From Hymenoscyphus infarciens (taxonomy: Eukaryota; Ascomycota; Leotiomycetes; Helotiales; Helotiaceae), in assembly GCA_001414345.1 (NCBI GenBank), contig LLCB01000293.1:1-64000 (forward strand): 64,000 bases of DNA, written 5' to 3'. The notes under the pieces were generated by a model. The model worked only from the letters and a program-made list of their open reading frames with translations. It had not been told where the DNA came from and ran no database searches. This document shows positions 60,326 to 64,000 of the stretch, piece after piece (positions within the stretch are counted from its first letter, which is position 1; the number at the start of each line of letters is the position of its first letter). A program made the translations under genes and the position numbers.

Positions 60326-61667
60326 CTTATATACTCTCTACTAGGGTTTTGAGCTAGTATTAACTTAGACTTAATACCGGTTTAATACTAGTTTAAGATA
60401 TTAGTTATTTCTAGAAGTAGCTCTAATATGTTTTATAAAACGATTTAAGGTAATTTAACCTAATTTATAAAACGATTTAAGAGAAGAACTTAATTTATAA
60501 AACGATTTAAAGTGATTTAACCTAATTTATAAAACGATTTAAAATTATAAACTAACTTATAATCTAGCTCTTAACTTAGTTTAAAAAATATGTCTAAAAT
60601 AAAGTACTTAGAAGAAAAAATAAAAAGTCTAGAGAGAGTGTTTTTTTTCTCAAAGGCGATTTAAGCAGCTTTTTATATATAAACCTTATATAATTTTTAT
60701 ATTCTAGTAGTTCTTAAATTTAGGGCTATAAGTATAGAAAAAATACAAGTCACGTAACTAAAGTAGGTTATATAGTAGGGCGTGGCTTTTATACCAGGGT
60801 CGCTCTTACCGAACATAGTATACTACGTATAACTAGCTACGTAACCGCTAAGACCTAGTACATAGGCCACCCCCACCTTCGACTTCGACACTTCACTTCG
60901 ACAACGACGACGACGACGCTAACTATCTATCGCTATCGCATCGCATTCCTCGGCATCGGTATTAAGCCGCTTATTAGCATCGTAATCTAGGTCGTATTCG
61001 TCGTCTTCGCTACCCTAGTTAATTCTACGTTGTCGAATAACATCGGCCAGTATAGGCACATTTCACGGTTAGACTTTTAGTAGAGTAAATAAGAAGCCCT
61101 GAATTAGTCACCTAGCGAATTAGAAGCATCGGATTTGTTATCTACGTTATCGCTATCGCTATTGCTGTCGCTATCGCTTTTATAGTACGTACTATTTCCA
61201 CGCTTACTTCCTAAACTAACGTGCCGGCCTTATAGTTTCCGACTAACCGACCGATCTAACTAATCAAATTAAGGCATATATACAGGGATGACGTCATTTA
61301 GGTTGGTGGAATTAGTGGAATCGGTGGAATTAGTAGAATTAGTAGAGTTAGTAGAAGTAGTAGAAGCAGTAGAAGCAGGGTTTCAGAGCATGTTATATAA
61401 GAGTAGTATAGCTATGTAATATACGCCTAATCACGTGATTTCAGTCTTTTTTTTATATATATTCGCTAGTAATTTTAAATAGTTTTTAGTACTAATTTAA
61501 GGCTACTCTACTACTAAGTTACTACTAGTTTAAGGCGAGTCTAGAATTAAGTTAATACTAGTTTAAAGCAGGTCTAGAACTAAGTTAAGCTAGTTTAAGG
61601 CAGGTCCGACACTAACTTAACTTATCTAACCCGGTTTAACTCGCTAAAACGAGTCGCGTTTTACTAC
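60326..61667 (+). mobile_element. A6: family A element cut by Cop-alpha copy 4
   Basis: Left end CTTATATACTCTCTACTAG after TA (60324-60325), inserted in Cop-beta copy 2. It has the left arm with AAAACGATTTAAGG units (60430-60545), poly-T (about 60640), the variant segment shared with A5 (about 60678-60735), core (about 60750-61437) with TGACGTCA (61289-61296) and CACGTG (61432-61437), then part of the right arm. It stops inside the arm at 61667; the rest should follow beyond the window. Confidence 0.9.
61289..61296. promoter_or_regulatory. CRE-like palindrome TGACGTCA in the A6 core
   Basis: Perfect palindrome next to ATATATACAGGG, as in A1, A5 and B4. One of four intact copies in the window. 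Confidence 0.4.
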
Positions 61668-62176
61668 TGTAATATATATAATAATATAAGATTAGTAAGT
61701 CAAGGATTTAAAGTATTTAAGTCTAAGATAATAAAATTATTATAAATAATTTATAGCTTATGCTATAAGCTACCTAGGATTACGTGATCAATCTTATATA
61801 GGCCTATTTAGTAAGCCTAATAAGTGTGTTATATAACTGCGCGTTTATAACATATTAGGGGCGTTCTAGAGTAATACGTTAATATATAGACCTAAAATAA
61901 AGGATCCTTTATTTTAGCTCTTTATCCTAAAAGTATAAAGAAATCGCTGGATTAGTATAAGTCTACTACCTTAGTAGATATTATATACTATAGACCTAAT
62001 TCTACACCTAGTTCTACGTACTAAGACTACTAAGCCTTTAGTTTATATAAGGAGGCCTTTAGTATACTAAAAAGATAAAAATAAGGTATATATACATATA
62101 TACTTATATATTTATATATATATATAATTTATATATATTTACTCTCTAACTACTTTATTATATAACTATTCTTATA
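61668..62176 (+). repeat. Cop-alpha copy 4 5' LTR
   Basis: 509 bp and colinear with the other Cop-alpha LTRs; retains TATATAAGGAGGCC (about 62045-62059) and an AT-degraded central palindrome (about 61892-61916). Confidence 0.93.
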
Positions 62177-62184
62177 TAGTAGTA

Positions 62185-64000
62185 ATACTTTCTTATAATA
62201 AATATATAAGTATTTAGAAGCTTAAGGGCTCTATGAATTATAAAGTCTAGGCTATATATACTAAGGCTTTCTTTACTAAGGAAGGATAAATTGAATCGAT
62301 TATATCTTATATTAAAGGCGACCTTAAATAAGAACGTAAAGTATTAAGTAATATAATATTACTTATAGAAGATAGCCTACTTTTATAAATTTAAGATAAG
62401 AATAATACTAAAGCAGCTTAGGACGTACTTAAAAACCTTTATAGTCTTAAAGGATTCTCTTCTAAATTTATACTATATAGAGAGTTCTTTAATACCTCTT
62501 TAGAGAGGTTCTCTTCTATAAAAGAATACTTTAATAAGGTTAAATATCTTAGTAATTAATTAAGAGCTAAAAGTATAGAACTACCTAGATAGGTAGTTAT
62601 AGCCTAAGTACTTAATAATCTAAGTAAGGATTATAAAAATATTATATCTAATATAACTTAATTCTTATAAAACGATCTTAATACCTATACTATAAAGAAC
62701 TTATTCTCTAATCTTATAGACGAGTCTAAAAGATAAGAGTTTAAAGAAGAAGAAGCTTTTATAAGCTCTATACCTTATAAGAATTATAAAGGAAAGAAGC
62801 CTTATAAGATTATAAAAGGGAAATACTATACTTATTATAAGTAGGCTATACACTTTATAAATAAGTATTACTACCTTAATCTATAAAAAGCACCTAAAAG
62901 CTTTATATTTAAAAAGGGTATACTTAGAGCTAGCCTTAATAAAGAAAGAGAAGAAAAGAGCTTATCTTAAGATAAAAGAGATACAAACGTCGATATTATT
63001 TTTACTAACCTCGATTATAATAACACTTAAATTATTAATAATAAAGAAGATAATATTAGCCTAGATAATCTAAACTTTGAGATACCTTTAACTCCTTGTT
63101 AAATACTAGATAAGCTGAACAGGTTCTTACTACTGAATAGACACTGCTGCTATAAAACATATAATATATAATAAGCTCTATTTTGTAGATTATAAGCCTA
63201 GTAATAAACTAGTCAAGTGGGGCGAAGCAAAAACAATTAGTATTAAGAGAGTTAGTTCTATTTATATTAGGTTTAAAGATAATAATATTATTAAGTCTTT
63301 TATACTTAAAAACTGTTTATATATACCTAAGCTAAGCTATAACCTAATAAGTCAAAGTGAATTAGTAAATTCCTATACTATATTTACCTCTAATAACTAC
63401 TATATTAAAGATAATAAAACAAATAAGCTTATAACTAAAGGTAATAAGATAAATAACTTATATTATTTAGATATTATTCCTCTTAGATATAAAAACACTA
63501 TATTAAATAATACTATACTTAATATAATAAAGTATAAAAATATAGACAAACTATGCCTATATAATAGACTAGGACATATTAGTCTACAAGTATTAAATAA
63601 GATTATTAATACTATAAAAGGTTATAATAATATTATATCTAATAAAGATATAGATAATAGTATTATTAACTATAAAAACTATCTTAAAAGTAAATTCACT
63701 AATAAGATAAATAAACTAATAAGCAGTAGAGTCTTTAGTCTATTAGAAAAAGTTAATAGCAATCTATATAGTCCTATAAAACCTAATACTTATAATAACT
63801 ATAAATACTTTATAACCTTTCTAGATAAGTACTCTAAGTTCTTAGAAATTAAATTACTTAGAAGTAAAAGTAAGGCCTTTATAGCTTTTAAAGAATTTAA
63901 GAATAAGGAAGAAAATAATATAAATAATAAGCATATAAGAATATTTAGTATAGATAATAGTACTAAATTTATTAATAATAAATTTAATACCTATTTATTA
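62185..64000 (+). pseudogene. Cop-alpha copy 4 gag-protease-integrase, partial
   Basis: Start codon equivalent ATA at 62185-62187. Gag follows copy 3 to about 63080. Two short deletions (near 63084 and 63139, the first bounded by GATA) remove the linker before the protease, so LDT of the active site is lost and reading resumes at DTAAIKHI-like sequence (about 63141). Then come the pre-integrase LYNRLGHISLQ (about 63557) and integrase NSNLYSPIKPN (about 63755) with Asp to Asn. It ends in the integrase core at the window edge. Confidence 0.88.

Larger units (their letters stand above)
61668..64000 (+). mobile_element. Cop-alpha copy 4: 5' part, runs off the window
   Basis: 5' LTR 61668-62176 (509 bp, starts TGTAATATATATAATAATAT, ends CTATTCTTATA), followed by gag, protease and integrase up to the window end. 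Probable target duplication ACTAC (61663-61667), partner outside. RIP load is intermediate between copies 2 and 3. It interrupts the right arm of A6. Confidence 0.93.

Noticed and set aside
1..64000. Mitochondrial DNA, suggested by the very low GC
   Set aside because: LTR and LINE retrotransposons, TA-type DNA elements and RIP signatures indicate nuclear DNA; no mitochondrial genes or tRNAs seen.

Overview
This window is a gene-poor block of nested, decayed transposable elements from the nucleus of a filamentous fungus. It is most likely a Pezizomycotina ascomycete with repeat-induced point mutation (RIP); the genus cannot be named. Almost all CpA/TpG and much CpG has become TpA, stops are mostly TAG/TAA where related copies keep Trp or Gln codons, and only repeated DNA is affected. 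I found no intact host gene, tRNA, rRNA or CRISPR array.

Five repeat groups build the window. (1) Cop-alpha is a Ty1/copia family with 509-bp LTRs: copies at 24397-54063 (interrupted), 35218-40541 (youngest, complete) and 61668-end. (2) Cop-beta is a minus-strand Ty1/copia element with 170-bp LTRs at 16912-23092, plus a fragment at 56308-60325. (3) Cop-gamma is an old copia element scattered over 2891-5464, 15880-16131, 23876-24396 and 54064-54566. (4) A Tad-like LINE lies on the minus strand at 6337-15009, with a second piece at 1865-2890. (5) Two families of TA-flanked terminal-inverted-repeat elements, A (six copies) and B (six copies), have unrelated ends but carry the same roughly 750-bp core.

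Layout: AT-rich minisatellite (1-640); orphan GC-rich stretch (641-867); A1; LINE piece; then Cop-gamma, which is split three times. Its first split is A2 (5465-15879), which holds the LINE, which holds B1 and A3. Its second is A4 (16132-23875), which holds Cop-beta. Its third is Cop-alpha copy 2 (24397-54063), which holds B2 and A5. After 54566 come B5, a Cop-beta fragment split by B6, A6, and Cop-alpha copy 4, which runs off the window. Target-site duplications can be read at most of these junctions, so the order of insertion is well supported.

The most unusual object is B2 (28900-51511). It has the same ends and TA duplication as the small B elements, but in place of the shared core it carries about 12.6 kb of its own sequence after later insertions are removed. 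That cargo includes a long minus-strand pseudogene with SNF2-type helicase motifs and a divergent plus-strand pseudogene of about 340 codons that I do not recognise. B2 may be the large, formerly autonomous relative of the small B elements; no transposase domain was recognised.
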